64,000 nucleotides of DNA from Ceratorhiza oryzae-sativae. Its lineage: Eukaryota > Basidiomycota > Agaricomycetes > Cantharellales > Ceratobasidiaceae. The notes beneath the pieces are model-generated. The model worked only from the letters and a program-made list of their open reading frames with translations, was not told the origin of the DNA and searched no databases. Location: positions 17,617 to 81,616 of the forward strand of contig JARWMV010000070.1 of NCBI GenBank assembly GCA_030998015.1, written 5' to 3'. The position numbers and the translations under genes are program-made. Below, piece by piece: positions 11,734 through 25,093 of this stretch (position 1 is its first letter; every line of letters begins with the position of its first letter).

Positions 11734-12455
11734 TTTATATTCATTGCAAATGCCAGTGCAATGGGGAATTGCAAGTGGACCAGTGCAAAGCCAAAATTAC
11801 TCTGCTTTGGGAAAAAATTGATTCAAGGTAGAAAGATGGTCTCTCCTGTTGAGAGTCAGCACAGCACAATTCTACACAGATAAAAAAAAAACCTCACTAT
11901 CATACTCTCCTCCAAGTAGCTTAACCTCTAGAACAAGTCAACACAACATGGTAACTACTGCATGTGATCCATTGCATACACTTTGCCTTGGTGATAAGTT
12001 CTGCAAATCACCACTAGCCAACATTCCTTTAGCTCCAGGTGTGGCAAAGGCAAGCCACTGCAATTGCATGAGTTCAGGAACTCCACAGAATAGTGTGCAT
12101 TTTCTGGATGTCTACTCCAGCTTCATGGTTGACATATCTGCACACATTCTACAAATGATTCACCTGGAAACTTGGCCAAGAGAGCCTTGTTCAGCTCCAT
12201 AACATCATTATTTCTAGATGCAAGTACAACTTACTCATGGAAATATTCAGGTTTAGCTTGACCTGGGACATCTAGATCAGGAAATGTCTCATTCAGAAGC
12301 TGTTCACAACTCTGCACATCCATGTAAGCTGGAAAATGTATAGTCTCAGTGTCAGAGCCAACAACCTGAACAACAACACCAAACACTTGTGAGGTGATGG
12401 CAGATCCAAAGGCTACAGGGCCAAGGATCAAGACCACAATGTCTACAAGGGGACA
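11734..12455. other. CpG-poor sequence between transposons, no gene seen
   Basis: Open frames up to 117 codons occur on both strands, none with a recognised motif. The composition is the same as the flanking decayed repeats. It may be remnants of the gypsy internal region or of an older element. Confidence 0.45.
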
Positions 12456-12906
12456 TGTCAATGGCAACAAGTCAAGTGACAGTGTGGATGCCTTTGGTCA
12501 CAGGAGCAGAGCTCAAAGGGACTTGGCAATGATGATGAGGAGGGTAAGGGCAACATTGACACATCACAATGCAGTGAGCAGAGGGAGAACAAGACTTGTA
12601 TTGACGAGGTCAAGTTTGTGAGGAGGCCTTGTCAAACTTCACCTGGTTTATATACATTCTTCAAGCCACATCAAAACAAACACAACTATACTACAAGTCA
12701 TATTGCTAAGTGATAGAAGCTGCTGCAGAGCTGCTGAATTTCACATCAAAATTGAAATACATCTTGGTAAGCAGTCTGGAACATTGTGTGAGTCAAATGG
12801 TACAGTTGTCCCATAAAAGGAAAGTGTGCTTTTGAAAATGCTCTTAAAAAATGTAAAAATTTGAGAAAATATTATATGATGAATATATGTGTGTCAGGTC
12901 ATGACA
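12456..12906 (-). repeat. LTR of second gypsy copy (inverted)
   Basis: On the minus strand it begins TGTCATGACC directly after the polypurine tract AAGGGGGGAAG and shares the TATATAAACCAGGTGAAG block with the LTR at 5927-6310. The 3' boundary at 12456 was chosen from the matching TTGACTTGTTGCCATTGACA end and is uncertain by some tens of bases. Confidence 0.6.
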
Positions 12907-12931
12907 CTTCCCCCCTTCAAGCTTGAGGGTC

Positions 12932-13919
12932 TCAGGGTTTATTGGGTTGGGCTTTGTGGAAGTTTTCCATCATCTCTGGTGCATTGGCTAGGCCTTCATA
13001 TGTTTGCCAGGTTTGCTCATCATAACCTAACCATTTGACTAGATATTCCACAATGTGTTTCTGTCTATTATGTCTGGAGCCAATGATTTGTTCTACCTCA
13101 TATTCAACATCCCCTTCTGTTGTAACTATAGGGGGTGGTTGAGGCACTTCTTGGTTGAAGGGATCTTCTTTCTTCCAGCTAAGCAGTGATATATGAAATA
13201 CTGGGTGTATCTTCATGGTGTGTGGTAGATCCAGTTTGTATGCATGTGTCCCATGTTTTGCAACTGCTTTGAAAGGACCAATTTGTTTGTTTGACAGTTT
13301 CCTTGATGGTCTCTGGGTTCAAATGTTTCATGCATCAAGCCAGACTTTGTTGCCAATCTTGATTGATTCTGGGGCTTTGTGCTTCCAGTCATAGTATGCC
13401 TTCATCAAGTCCTGTGCCATCTCCAGGGCTGAACAGAGTTCATCATAACCCTTCTGCAGCCATTCATCATGTTTGTCTGACAATGGTAGAGACTGCTCTG
13501 TTTTGTCTCCTACTGCAAATCTAGGGTGAAAACCATAGTTGGCATAGAGAGGGGTTTTGCCTGTGGATGCATTGGTCCCATTGTTGTAGGCAAACTTGGC
13601 CAACAGCAACAGTGATACCCAATCATCTTGTCAGTCTGATACATAGTGCCTGAGGTAGCCTTCCACTACTTGGTTTGCCCTTTCCAACTGTCCATCAGTC
13701 TGTGGATGGTATGCTGTTGAGAAGGACAGCTTGATATCCAGCTGCTTGTATAGCTGCCTTAGGAACTGGGATGCAAAGTTTGGACCTTGGTTGGATGTGG
13801 TTTTCCTTGGTAGCCCATGTAGTTTCCAGACATATGTGACAAATAGGTTGGCACAGTCTTTTGCTGATGCTTCTGATTGTGTGGGTATGAAGTGAACCAT
13901 TTTTGTCAAGCAGTCCACT
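12932..13919 (-). pseudogene. Truncated gypsy pol: integrase core, chromodomain
   Basis: The minus strand encodes DCLTKMVHFIP (first catalytic Asp), SNQGPNFAS where the second Asp has become Asn/Gln-like, ERANQVVEGY (Glu), a GPF-containing tail, and a chromodomain with YLVKWLGYDEQTW. It is about 70-80% similar to the matching part of the first gypsy element by eye. Stops lie near 13631 and 13325. The element ends abruptly at 13919, exactly where the LTR of another family begins; everything 5' of the first catalytic Asp is missing. Confidence 0.85.
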
Positions 13920-15224
13920 TGTTATGGATTACTAACATTTTCTATTATTTTAGTCTGCTCTGCCAACTTCAAATGATGCTTTTGTAATTTTCTTAAAATT
14001 GAATGAATTTGTATGCATCTGAATTTGTACTATTTATGCTTCATTAAACAGTAAAAAATCACCTCTTTCCAACGCATATTTTATCATGATTTTATCTTAA
14101 GAACTCAGAGAGATACAGAGGTTGCGATGTTTCCTCTTATCAGGAGATATTGATTACAACATTGCACTGCTCATATCTTGGCAACCACTTATGCTATCAC
14201 AGCGATCTTATGCTCTATCAATAGCTAATATTTGGTGGTATCTGCTGCCTGAAGATTGTCATGATCCACCAGATCCTTATGCCAGAATGGCCTGAAGGTC
14301 ATTAGAATCTTACTGGACCATCAATCAAGATCTAATGACTCCTGTGAGTCAGGAGAGCTGCCCAAATTGATCCAGAAGCTTCTCTGACTCACTTTATGAC
14401 TCACTGAGATGTAGCCTCTGTTCATTACATGTATATACTATGATAATATGATCTACAAGCCAATAGCAGGTCTCAGATGCATCAATGCCTTCGATCCACA
14501 CCCTGTCTTTACTCTTTCATCCTACACTGGGCTAGGGTGTACCCCAAGTATAGCAGTACCCTCTTTTGATGATTGCACTGGCATGCTTGCATCTATTTGG
14601 CTCTGGAATGCCCTCCTCAGGGTATAAAAGGACCTCCTCTGAGGCCCTTCCAGACCACCCACTCTTACTCAACCCAGACCAGTTATTGGTTTCCTTTTCT
14701 ATTTCTATTTTCTCTTGTCTGTGTGTGATTTCTTATATAACTAGTACTGAGGAATAAAGTACCATATTAGTTATACACTGTCTGATTCATTGTATCTTAT
14801 ATACAGAGATATATAAGGATACAATATTGCCTGATTGAGTGTGACATTAAGTACCAGCTATTAGAGGAAATCTAAGTACCTGTAGCTGATGGAAGCACAT
14901 GCATTAGGCAGCCCTCCATCTATCCAATAAGCTATTGCTTAATTCTAGTATTAAGATTAGTATCAGTTAGTCCAAGCAGCTAGGGCTGAACTACATTTAA
15001 GATATCTAAGGGAACCTGACCATAGTAGTCTTGCTGTTTATGCCTATAAATTAGTCAGTTTATACTGTGAAATATTAAGACTACCTTGAGTGTTACTTGA
15101 TTGCATTGCAACTACTTTGAGCCTTCTTACTCTAGTCTAAGAAGTATTGAGTACAATTAGAGTATACTAACATATCTACATTTGCTTAAGCTCTAGATAT
15201 TCAAGTGTACCCTGACCTGTAACA
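13920..15224 (+). mobile_element. LTR (family B, 1305 bp), CpG-decayed copy
   Basis: TGTTATGG...CCTGTAACA. This is the reverse complement of the copy at 43393-44697 over its full 1305 bp. A TATAAAAG box (14623-14630) and an AATAAA signal (14753-14758) in this orientation support LTR identity. Flanks CCACT and CATAT do not match, unlike the other copy, and gypsy sequence stops at its left edge, so it is probably a product of rearrangement rather than a simple solo LTR. Confidence 0.85.
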
Positions 15225-16486
15225 CATATTCTGGTGCTGCAGGAGACAGAGATGGTGCAGGAATTGCCCCAGGGGTGCTGGAGTCCTGGGCAGACTCTTG
15301 CAGCTCCTGCATTCCTGCATTCCAGCAGAGTGGCATTCCTGCACCATCACATGACCCCCACCATTTGTAGCATTCAATACACCATTAAATGTGCAAAATT
15401 CAGTGCATCTCATTAATGTATACATCATGTATTAGAAGTTGAAATTGAGCAAAATTGACATACTTTAGTCTTGGGAAAATAATCAGGGGTCAGCACAACC
15501 ACTCATGCTTGCCTAACTAAGTGTTGAACAGGAGCATATACATACCATTTGACTTGTCTTGCTGAGGGGAATTGAATGAGCTCACTCACATCCTAATCCA
15601 ACTCATTTCTGAGGAGATATAAATGATATACAGGGGGTTAGCCCCTGAGCAGCACTACAGGCACTAGTGAAACCAGCCATGGAAACTTTGCTCCCCTGTA
15701 AGAAATTGATGCGAACCACTGTAGTTATGCTGTTTACCAAAAATCAGCATGATTGGAGCTGTATTAGTGGGTGAAATCCAGGGAATGTACCCCCCTGATG
15801 CTCAAAATACCCCTTAATTGCCTCTGCACAAGTGCACACTTAACTACAGGTGCTCTAAGCCTCATAGATTGATTCAGAGGCACTTATTACCCTATTCTAT
15901 ACACCTGGTGTACTCCAAAACAGCACTTTAACAAATTTTCCAACCATGTGCAACAATTCAGCTTGGATGTCACCAGCAACACATGGATGGACACCAGTTC
16001 ATTACAATCCAATGTATGTACTAAATAGATAGGATGCACTTAGGGGTTTTTGAGGTCCAGGAGCATGCCTGGCCTGTTGCCTTGGTTCCAAAATGCTGTC
16101 TTAGACCTGAAATAGTATCTGCACACTTGTAACAATATTTTCTGAGCATTAATCTGCTGCAATATACATGTGAACAATTCTTGTACACCATATAGACTAC
16201 ATATTCAGAATCCTCTGAATTATGCACATTTTATGAGCTACTAATAATGTGAATGTAGTGGGTTTCAAGGTGACTGAAATATTGGCCTTAAGGCTCAAGA
16301 ACAGAAAACTGTGTGCAATTCAGCAGGTTTAATTTTCTACCAGATGTGCTATATACCATTCAAAAGCTCTCGGTAGCACACATCTAATAAGCTATCATAT
16401 AACTTGATGTGACAACATTTGAGCATAATCAGGTGCAGGAGCCCTGGAATTCCAGCAAGCTCCTGCAGCTGCCAGAATTCTGTATG
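15225..16486. other. CpG-poor non-coding stretch
   Basis: No coding sequence is recognised. An imperfect hairpin is formed by GATGGTGCAGGAATTGCC (about 15251) and its inverse near 15328-15344. GCAGGA/TCCTGC runs recur here, near 9.0 kb and at 16.4 and 17.05 kb, suggesting fragments of one repeat. Confidence 0.4.
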
Positions 16487-17042
16487 TGTTATGACCTGTC
16501 AAACAGACATAACAGAGTAACCAAATATTTTACAGATTTATGGCATTTTTCCTAAAGCAGAACAAGCCATAAACAAGGTCATGTGACCTTGGTGCTTAAC
16601 CAGCACTTACGGTGGTTACCCTGAAATCACTCCAGCATTTCTCTCCATTGTTACTTGGAGCAAGGAGCGAGTTGTCACATGATCTCAGCACTTATGGCAG
16701 GATCATGTGACCTCAGCACTTACCCCTTGGACCTTGTGCAGCTCTATAAGATGCAGAGCTGCACAAACTTAGGATAAACAATTACCTAACCCATGGTACT
16801 ATATATAACCTGTACCTACTGCAGATTGAGCTTAAATAATACATCTGCAGCCACTGCAGCCACAGGTATATATAAGGAGGATAAAGCAAGACTGGGCACC
16901 TCAGTTTGCTTTATCTTGTCAACCACCATAGACCATAGCAAACACTGTAACTAGAACTCTCAATACATACTGCATAACATCAAACTGTCAATGCAGCCAC
17001 TACTTAAGTGCTTTGCAAGGAGGCATCCAGAGGGTCACAACA
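16487..17042 (+). mobile_element. Solo LTR, family A
   Basis: TGTTATGACC...GGGTCACAACA with a perfect 5-bp target duplication GTATG (16482-16486 and 17043-17047). In this orientation a decayed E-box region lies upstream of TATATAAG (about 16869), the same layout as 4418-5202. The 556-bp length reflects fewer tandem units. It shares GGATAAAGCAAGACTGG and the following conserved block with the other copies. Confidence 0.92.
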
Positions 17043-17047
17043 GTATG

Positions 17048-17860
17048 GAGTCTGGCTACTGGCCTGCTGGAGCCAGAGCTGGAGCAGGAATCAAGAAAAT
17101 TGCAAGGAGTCCACCTGCAGGAGGCAGACCCCTGCAAAATTCCATCACAGCATCCTTAGTGAGGCTGCAAGTAAATATTGATTCATGCCAATTGCCTAGG
17201 ATTTGTTTGCCCAGACAGGCAAGTGGACATTTGCACTGATCAAAGAGCAGGAGATTTTTTTGTGTGCCAGGCAGCTAATGGCAAGCAGCATGCCAATGGT
17301 TTGAATGCTGAGGATGCAGCTGATGGTGGGCATGCATCAGGAGCCGTAGTACATTCCAGTGTATGTCTCTTGCTGATGGGGCAATGTTCCACAGGTTTGG
17401 GATACCCAGTTGATACTGTTGTACAAGTTCAGAGCCTTGTATCTATGGTTGTATTTGCTCTTGGCTCACAATAGATCCAGGAAGCAGCAGGGAGGGGCAA
17501 TAGGCTCTGGCACTTCCCAGCTCCAATAGGCTTGTCCCAAATGCCCCAATGTACTACATGTATCTGTTTTGATAAAAGCAATTACATGGCTTTTATTGGT
17601 TCAAAATTGAGTGATGCTCATCATACGCATGGGTTTAAGGGGTTGGGTATCAATCTTATTCCATGAGCCACTCTTTATTGGTGGTGCATACAGGTGTTCT
17701 GAACCCAGTAGGGCGTTTTTGCATTTTGCAGGATATGCTATAGGTCATGGGAAGAAATACCCAGCATGAATCTCCTGAGAGCTATGTTTCAATATATACA
17801 TTAGGCTGACTCATGGCTTGTGGGGTTGTGATTTAGCTTGCTGCTCTCCAAAACCCGATA
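17048..17860. other. Non-coding transition zone
   Basis: No gene is recognised. CpG frequency rises from near zero to ordinary levels toward 17850, marking the right edge of the repeat block. Confidence 0.45.
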
Positions 17861-17862
17861 GT

Positions 17863-18013
17863 GTAATAAAACAAGGGGAAAGATCAGGGCGTAATAATGG
17901 ATGTCGATTCCTCCTGACATCATGACACCGGTCTCATTCGGTCTCATGACGCCATGATCTATCCCCCTGTTTTATTACCTGATGACGCTGATTTATACCT
18001 CATTACGCCCTGT
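17863..18013. repeat. Two interleaved inverted repeats
   Basis: Arm A (GTAATAAAACAAGGGGAAAG, about 17863) pairs with CCCCCTGTTTTATTAC near 17966-17981. Arm B (AGGGCGTAAT, about 17887) pairs with ATTACGCCCT near 18003-18012. The order A-B-A'-B' is interleaved, not nested. A short direct repeat CGGTCTCAT lies between them. Its identity is unknown; it could be a degenerate terminal structure of a small transposon. Confidence 0.5.
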
Positions 18014-18289
18014 GGTTTTTGCTGAGTGCCCGAACAAGGGCGGCCTACCACGGCATAACCTCGATCAATGACTTAAGTATTATTGGTAGTTGGAGCAAAT
18101 AAACCAAATTTATCGGAGAATCTAACTTATAGATTTAATTCAGCAATGTTGTTAGCCAGCGAGGCATTTGAGCAGCTGGCTTCTCACAACAAGAACTCAA
18201 TCTTGAAGCACGGGTGCCACAGCTAAGGTCGTATGGACGCTGCTGTACACTTATCAAAGCGTACTGCAGCATCGGAGCAATCAGTATTG

Positions 18290-19163
18290 TAATAACTACA
18301 GAAGCCCAGCCCACGAAGACATTCGAGGCCACGACCTCGGAGACAAACTAGCCAAGAGGGTGGTGTCCCACAGAAGAAACATATCTGGAAGGAAAACCGT
18401 CACTAACATAAAGCGAGAATCCAAGGTCAAACCTCTGACGACTGGTTCGAAATGTGGCTAGCTCGTGAACCTAGTGGGTTCTATGCACCTGCAGAACGAA
18501 CTCCCCCCTCTTGCAAACCTGGCAAAATCCTCCTCAACACCCCAAGACCTATATTCTCGCGCCTGACTCAAGTCCTCACAGGCCACGCCTTCATCAGAGA
18601 ATATTATGAGCGGTTCGTCCCAAACGGAAACGTTTGCTGCCCTTGCGGCGAGCCTCGCCAAACCCGACAGCATGTACTCCTAGATTGCCCAGACTATGCT
18701 GACTTTCACCACCTTTTCACTACAGACCGAGGAGACATGCTCTCCCTACCAGAGATCCTAGGTACGGAAAAAGGCATCGAGAAACTTATCACCTTCCTCG
18801 AACACACGAACGCGTTCACCAAACAAATTAACGCCTTCGGATAACCCAACACCTCCTACGTGTCCCACAAGGGCCGATATCATCTCTTCTTTTCTCTCTC
18901 TCTTTCTCTTCTTGTGTTTCGGCTGCCGCGCTGTTTTTGCCTCGCCATAATGTTATCCTCCCCCCCACGTGACCAGCCTCAGGCGTCTTGCTCGGACTCG
19001 TCTCTCTACTCGCGTTACATACTCTCCCCCTGTACCCCCGGTGCAGGGTGTTGCCCGGTTTTCTTCTTCGTGATCAGGTCGGGACCGCGCCTTGGCTCTT
19101 TGTGAGACTGCTAGCGGTATAGAAATGATAGATTTCATCATCATCATAATAATAATAATAACT
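18290..19163 (+). mobile_element. 5'-truncated LINE (non-LTR retrotransposon) 3' end
   Basis: An RNase H tail (PAHEDIRGHDLGDKLAKR) is read at about 18306-18359. After a frameshift before 18430, the final 130 codons (18452-18844) follow, containing the cysteine-rich CPCGEPRQTRQH...C motif typical of fungal LINE RT C-termini. The stop at 18842-18844 is followed by a short 3' UTR and a CATCATCAT(AAT)n tail ending near 19163. Start and 5' target duplication are not visible, so this is a dead 5'-truncated copy. Confidence 0.75.
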
Positions 19164-19739
19164 ACAGACAGGGAAGAATAAATTACAGACAATACAGACC
19201 AGGAGAGCGAGAAGAAAAAGAAAAAGAAAAAAGAAAAAATCAGATATCAAACAACAATCAAAGGCAAGCAGCGAGAAACGAAGCAGAGAGAAAGAAATTA
19301 TAGTAATACATTGAGAACAGGCGAGACGGGGACATATAGAAGACAAAAATATTTATATGAGGTCGGGCGGAGTGGAAGTGGGAGAGAATAGGGGCAGGAG
19401 AGGGAGGTGTGGTAACGGTTGGCTGGGGATGGGATATTTACAGCGATGGCCTGCCAACCAAGATGCCCTCGTGAGGCAACCAGCACCTCAGCCAGAACTA
19501 CCCACGAACTCAACCTACAGACCCCCACCGTGCTGGGGCCAGGCAACACGGTTGGCCCGGGTGTGGCAGACCTCGCTCGCGAGTAGCCTTTCGAGGCACC
19601 AGTGCCCCTCTTAGGCACCTTCAGTTGACATGGAGCGGACCAGCCGCTCCAGCTATGCTATCTTGATATACCCCACGCACCTTGCCCCTCTCCATATGGC
19701 CCCCTTTCCATCTCTCGACCGGTTTGTTCCTCAGCGCGG
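19164..19739. other. Stretch without a called gene, A/G-rich then mixed
   Basis: A purine-rich run (AAGAAAAAGAAAAAG) sits near 19214-19240. The rest is probably the 3' flank of the minus-strand gene that ends at 19740. No motif is recognised. Confidence 0.4.
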
Positions 19740-21238
19740 TCACCTACCCACACCAGCCCTGAAAGGGCTGGCGCCGGCAAGCGTCTCGATACGCTCTGGC
19801 ACTTGTGAGTCGGACTTGAATTCCGTTCGACTCAAGAACGTTTCCGCTGCCAAACACGATTCAGTAACATGCATCACTCTAATAACAGGAAGTACTTACG
19901 CCCCACACACAGCTCCTCGACCATGACCGGAGACAAGCTCCCGTCGGGCAGTTCGACCACGTCGAAGACTGTCCGAGTGCGGACGAGCTCGACTTCCACT
20001 CCCAGCAGGCGCTCGTTCGCGTGTTCCCTCTCGAGCCTGCGCAGCTTCGCTCCCACGTCGAACCAGCCAATGTTCTCGAGCTTTTGGCTTTCGGAAAGTT
20101 CGCCCGAATCCGTCCATGACTCTTCGTAGCGCAGGGCGCCGCCCCAGAACAGAGGAGCGGTGATCCTCAGCCGGTACGCAAAGTGGACGACAGGCCGAGA
20201 CGTCGTCCCGGGGTAGTCATCGAACAAGTGGCCCCAGCCATACCCTTTGCCGAGCTTCCTCATGACCAATGACATGAGGAAGAACAGGGGCGGGATAATG
20301 AGCACCAGGAGGCCGAAGTCAACCCTCATCCGTGGTGCGAGTGCCCATAACCTGCGTGTCCAAGCGGGGCGCCATGTAGCCTGGGGTCGGTGGCGACGCC
20401 ACGGGCTGCCGAGGTGCTGGGACACGAGGCTGGCCCAGTGCGCAATCGCCATAGAATCTGAGGTCGCGGTTTCCTCGGACTCCTCGCCATGCAGGTTGAA
20501 CCTGCGTCTAGGCGGTGCGTGCGCGGGAGTTGGTTCTGCGGGTCTGTCCTCGCTCGTCGTGTAGGTTCTCGTAGGCACAAGACATGTGCCCTCAGTTGGG
20601 TCGGCGGGAGGGGGCGGAGGAGGGGGCGGAGGGAGTAAGGTGAGGGGGAGAATGGGAGGGAGCGGCGCGCGCGAATAGGGGGAAGGCGTGCGCGGCGAGG
20701 TTTGTTCCGGTAGTACGACACGCAGTGCACGGCTCGTACGTCGTACAGCGCCCTGAAGGCGAGTAGGGTGATGCGCGAGTAGATGATCGCTGCATATACT
20801 CGCATTAGCATGGTGGACGTCGACTAAAGCATAAGACACTTACGAGGCCGCGCTTCACATGCTACATACGATACCGTTTTCCTGGTATGACTGACCCGAC
20901 TCTTGATCTTCGAGAGTCGTGCCGCCATGAGCGAGTCGCCGGATAATGGTGAGTAGCTGAGGTTGGGGGGAAGGGGGGGTAATGGATCGGCCAGGGGCGG
21001 TGGGATTTGGCCGCCAACGTCTGGCGGGGTAGCGTTTGGGATCGAGAGGCTGGGAATAACCACAGCCTCATAACCATAGTCTCGGCCGCTGCTTCCGATG
21101 TCGGTAGCACTGCGTGTAAGGAGCTGTTGAGTGATCGGGGGGCGTCAAGCTCGCACGCGATACTCACATGGCCGGCGGTCCCGCAAGGAGGATGAGCGTA
21201 AAGCTCAGTGAGATGAGTAGTCGGCGGTAGGTAGTCAT
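19740..21238 (-). CDS. Unrecognised multi-exon membrane protein
   Basis: I do not recognise the family. The splice model on the minus strand is exons 21168-21238, 20844-21109, 20740-20789, 19900-20590 and 19740-19846, giving 394 aa with all phases closing. The start MTTYRRLLISLSF... is a hydrophobic signal sequence or anchor. A proline-rich stretch (residues about 50-75) follows, then a basic helix, then one clear membrane segment (FGLLVLIIPPLFFLMSLVM) before a soluble C-terminal domain ending ...FRAGVGR. The donor of intron 3 (GTACGA at 20739) is the least certain; its pyrimidine tract would otherwise read as poly-proline in a single long frame. The other introns have GTGAGT, GTAAGT and GTAAGT donors and lengths of 53-58 nt. 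Confidence 0.6.
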
Positions 21239-23314
21239 GGTTATCGGGAAGGAAGGGTTGAGGTAAGTATTCTATCGTCGATGGTCGGTACTCGATATTC
21301 GATAGAAAGGTAGGGGAAGGGGCAAGGAGCATTGGAGGCGAGATGGAGAAGTTAAATAGCCCGCCAGCTCGCCTGGGCATCGCTCAGGCCCGAGCTGCCC
21401 CAACAAAGATTCAAAATAAAAAGACCAGGAAGTCACGGCGGAGTCTGAGTCTGGAGGCACGGGGTATGACGCCCAGAATGCTTGCGCAGAAATTTCTCTT
21501 GGCTAGAAGCCAAGTTCATCCTTTTCGCACAGTACAACAGTGTAGTCAGTTGTATTATTTATTATTTATTTTGAAGAGGTTGCTAGCCACAGCACTTGTG
21601 CCACCCAGACTATGGGCGTTGATCACACAATCGCTCTAGGGGTAAAAGCGTCTTCATGCCAAGCCGCCGAAGGCCGGTCGGCGGATAAAGCGCAGCTGAG
21701 AATATGGCGGGCATGGACAATTCCCAGAAGTGAAGTCATCGGTCAGCTCAGAGAACTTCACAGACGTAGGGAAGAGCGATGTGTCGTCAGACCGATATAT
21801 TGCGTCAAGCTTTGTGACGTCGTTTAGGCGGAATGCACACGCAAAGAGTAACAGAGGGAAATACAGAAACCCCTGTCGCCGTAACATGGTAGGTCCAGTA
21901 GCGAGATGAGGTAGCGAGCCGAACCTTTCATGATTCGAAAGAACAAAGCGTCCTTGGTGTTCGCTCGGAAACCACCAGTTTCGTTATCGGATGGGAGGAA
22001 GCTAGCGCAATATAGGACGACGCTCGAATAATATGATTTTTCTGGTGCATATATATAGGTTTCGGAGCTCAAGCTATTTCCTCGTACTTAAAATTCGGAG
22101 CCGGTTCAAGCCAAGGATAGTATCCCCAGGTAGTTACATCAAGCAGCTAGCAAGCTCCCACCATGGTAACGTTGCAACCTTGAAGCGCAGAGAACGTCTG
22201 TGCAACCTTGCACATATTTCGGGGTAAAGGAACCAAGTTGTCGAGTGGTTGCCGACTAGCCCATGAGCCTGGCAAGTTGTGGTAATGCTGACCTAGGAAG
22301 CTAGCTGGTTTGGTGGCGAAATATCCGGGGCTTACCAAATTAGACGAGGCGACGCTTCTGCAGCCTCTTGATCGTATTTCCCATGCCTTTGAACGGAGTG
22401 GCTGAATGGGTCCAATGGTAACCCAATGCAGCAACCCCAGAAGAAGGATACCCTTTGCGCACTCGTTGCGACCGTGTCAACCTGTCGGCAGCACAAGGGT
22501 TCCAGAGGTGGGGAAGTCCTAGGCTCGAAAAATCGGATGGTCGTGGTAATTGAACCTCTTCAACCAACACACCAAGAAGGACCGCTTAACCATTGATGCT
22601 CAATCATTTTGTAACGAGATTCATACCTCTGTAAATTGCCTTTGTTCGGGCACGGGTTCAACCATCGACCGCGTTGTTGCGATCCAAAAAACGAGATGGA
22701 CGCGCAGTCTAGCTTATTTGTCACTCGTTTGTGATTCTAGTTCGATATGGAACTCAACTCAACATATCCATTAATACTAAGCAGATTGAGCGGAGAGTCA
22801 TTCCACTTGTGGCCTGATTGTTGCCTGTGGTGGAGGTGCGAGCGCTGTGGTCCCAAACATACCCTGACGTAATCGTTGTGTCATGGCGTTCTGACTCGCA
22901 CACCTACAAGAGTAACAGTAGTATTCTAACCCAAATGCGGATTGAATTGTACAACTTTGGAACCGGAGATCGCTTTTCACCCATGTCGTCATTCCGCGTT
23001 GAAGCCTCAGTCAGCGAATGATTCAGCACTATCAATTGATTTCAACTCCATAGTGGGACGGCGTTATCCGCCATAGAAGGCTATTTATAAAAGGGTGCTC
23101 ACTTATCTCAAAGAGAACAAATAAACCTGAGACACACACTCGTAATCTCGGGCCAGCAAGGACCAATCGAAATGAGGTCGGAACCGGCAAAAGCATGAGC
23201 CGATGCTGACACAGCTCGCCACACGTCGTGATTTCCCGCAATCACCGCTCAAAAAGCGGACTTGCACATCTCCCGTATTCAATATCCACTTGGGGCCAAA
23301 GCAGTGTCGTCATC
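21239..23314. other. 2-kb intergenic region, nothing recognised
   Basis: It separates the start of the minus-strand membrane protein gene from the plus-strand flavin oxidoreductase. Open frames are short (under 120 codons) and lack motifs. It probably contains both upstream regulatory regions. Confidence 0.5.

Positions 23315-25093
<1,779 letters not shown>

Noticed and set aside
20862..21380. 172-codon minus-strand frame as a separate gene
   Set aside because: It runs across the intron and exons of the 19740-21238 model in a different frame, without splice or motif support.
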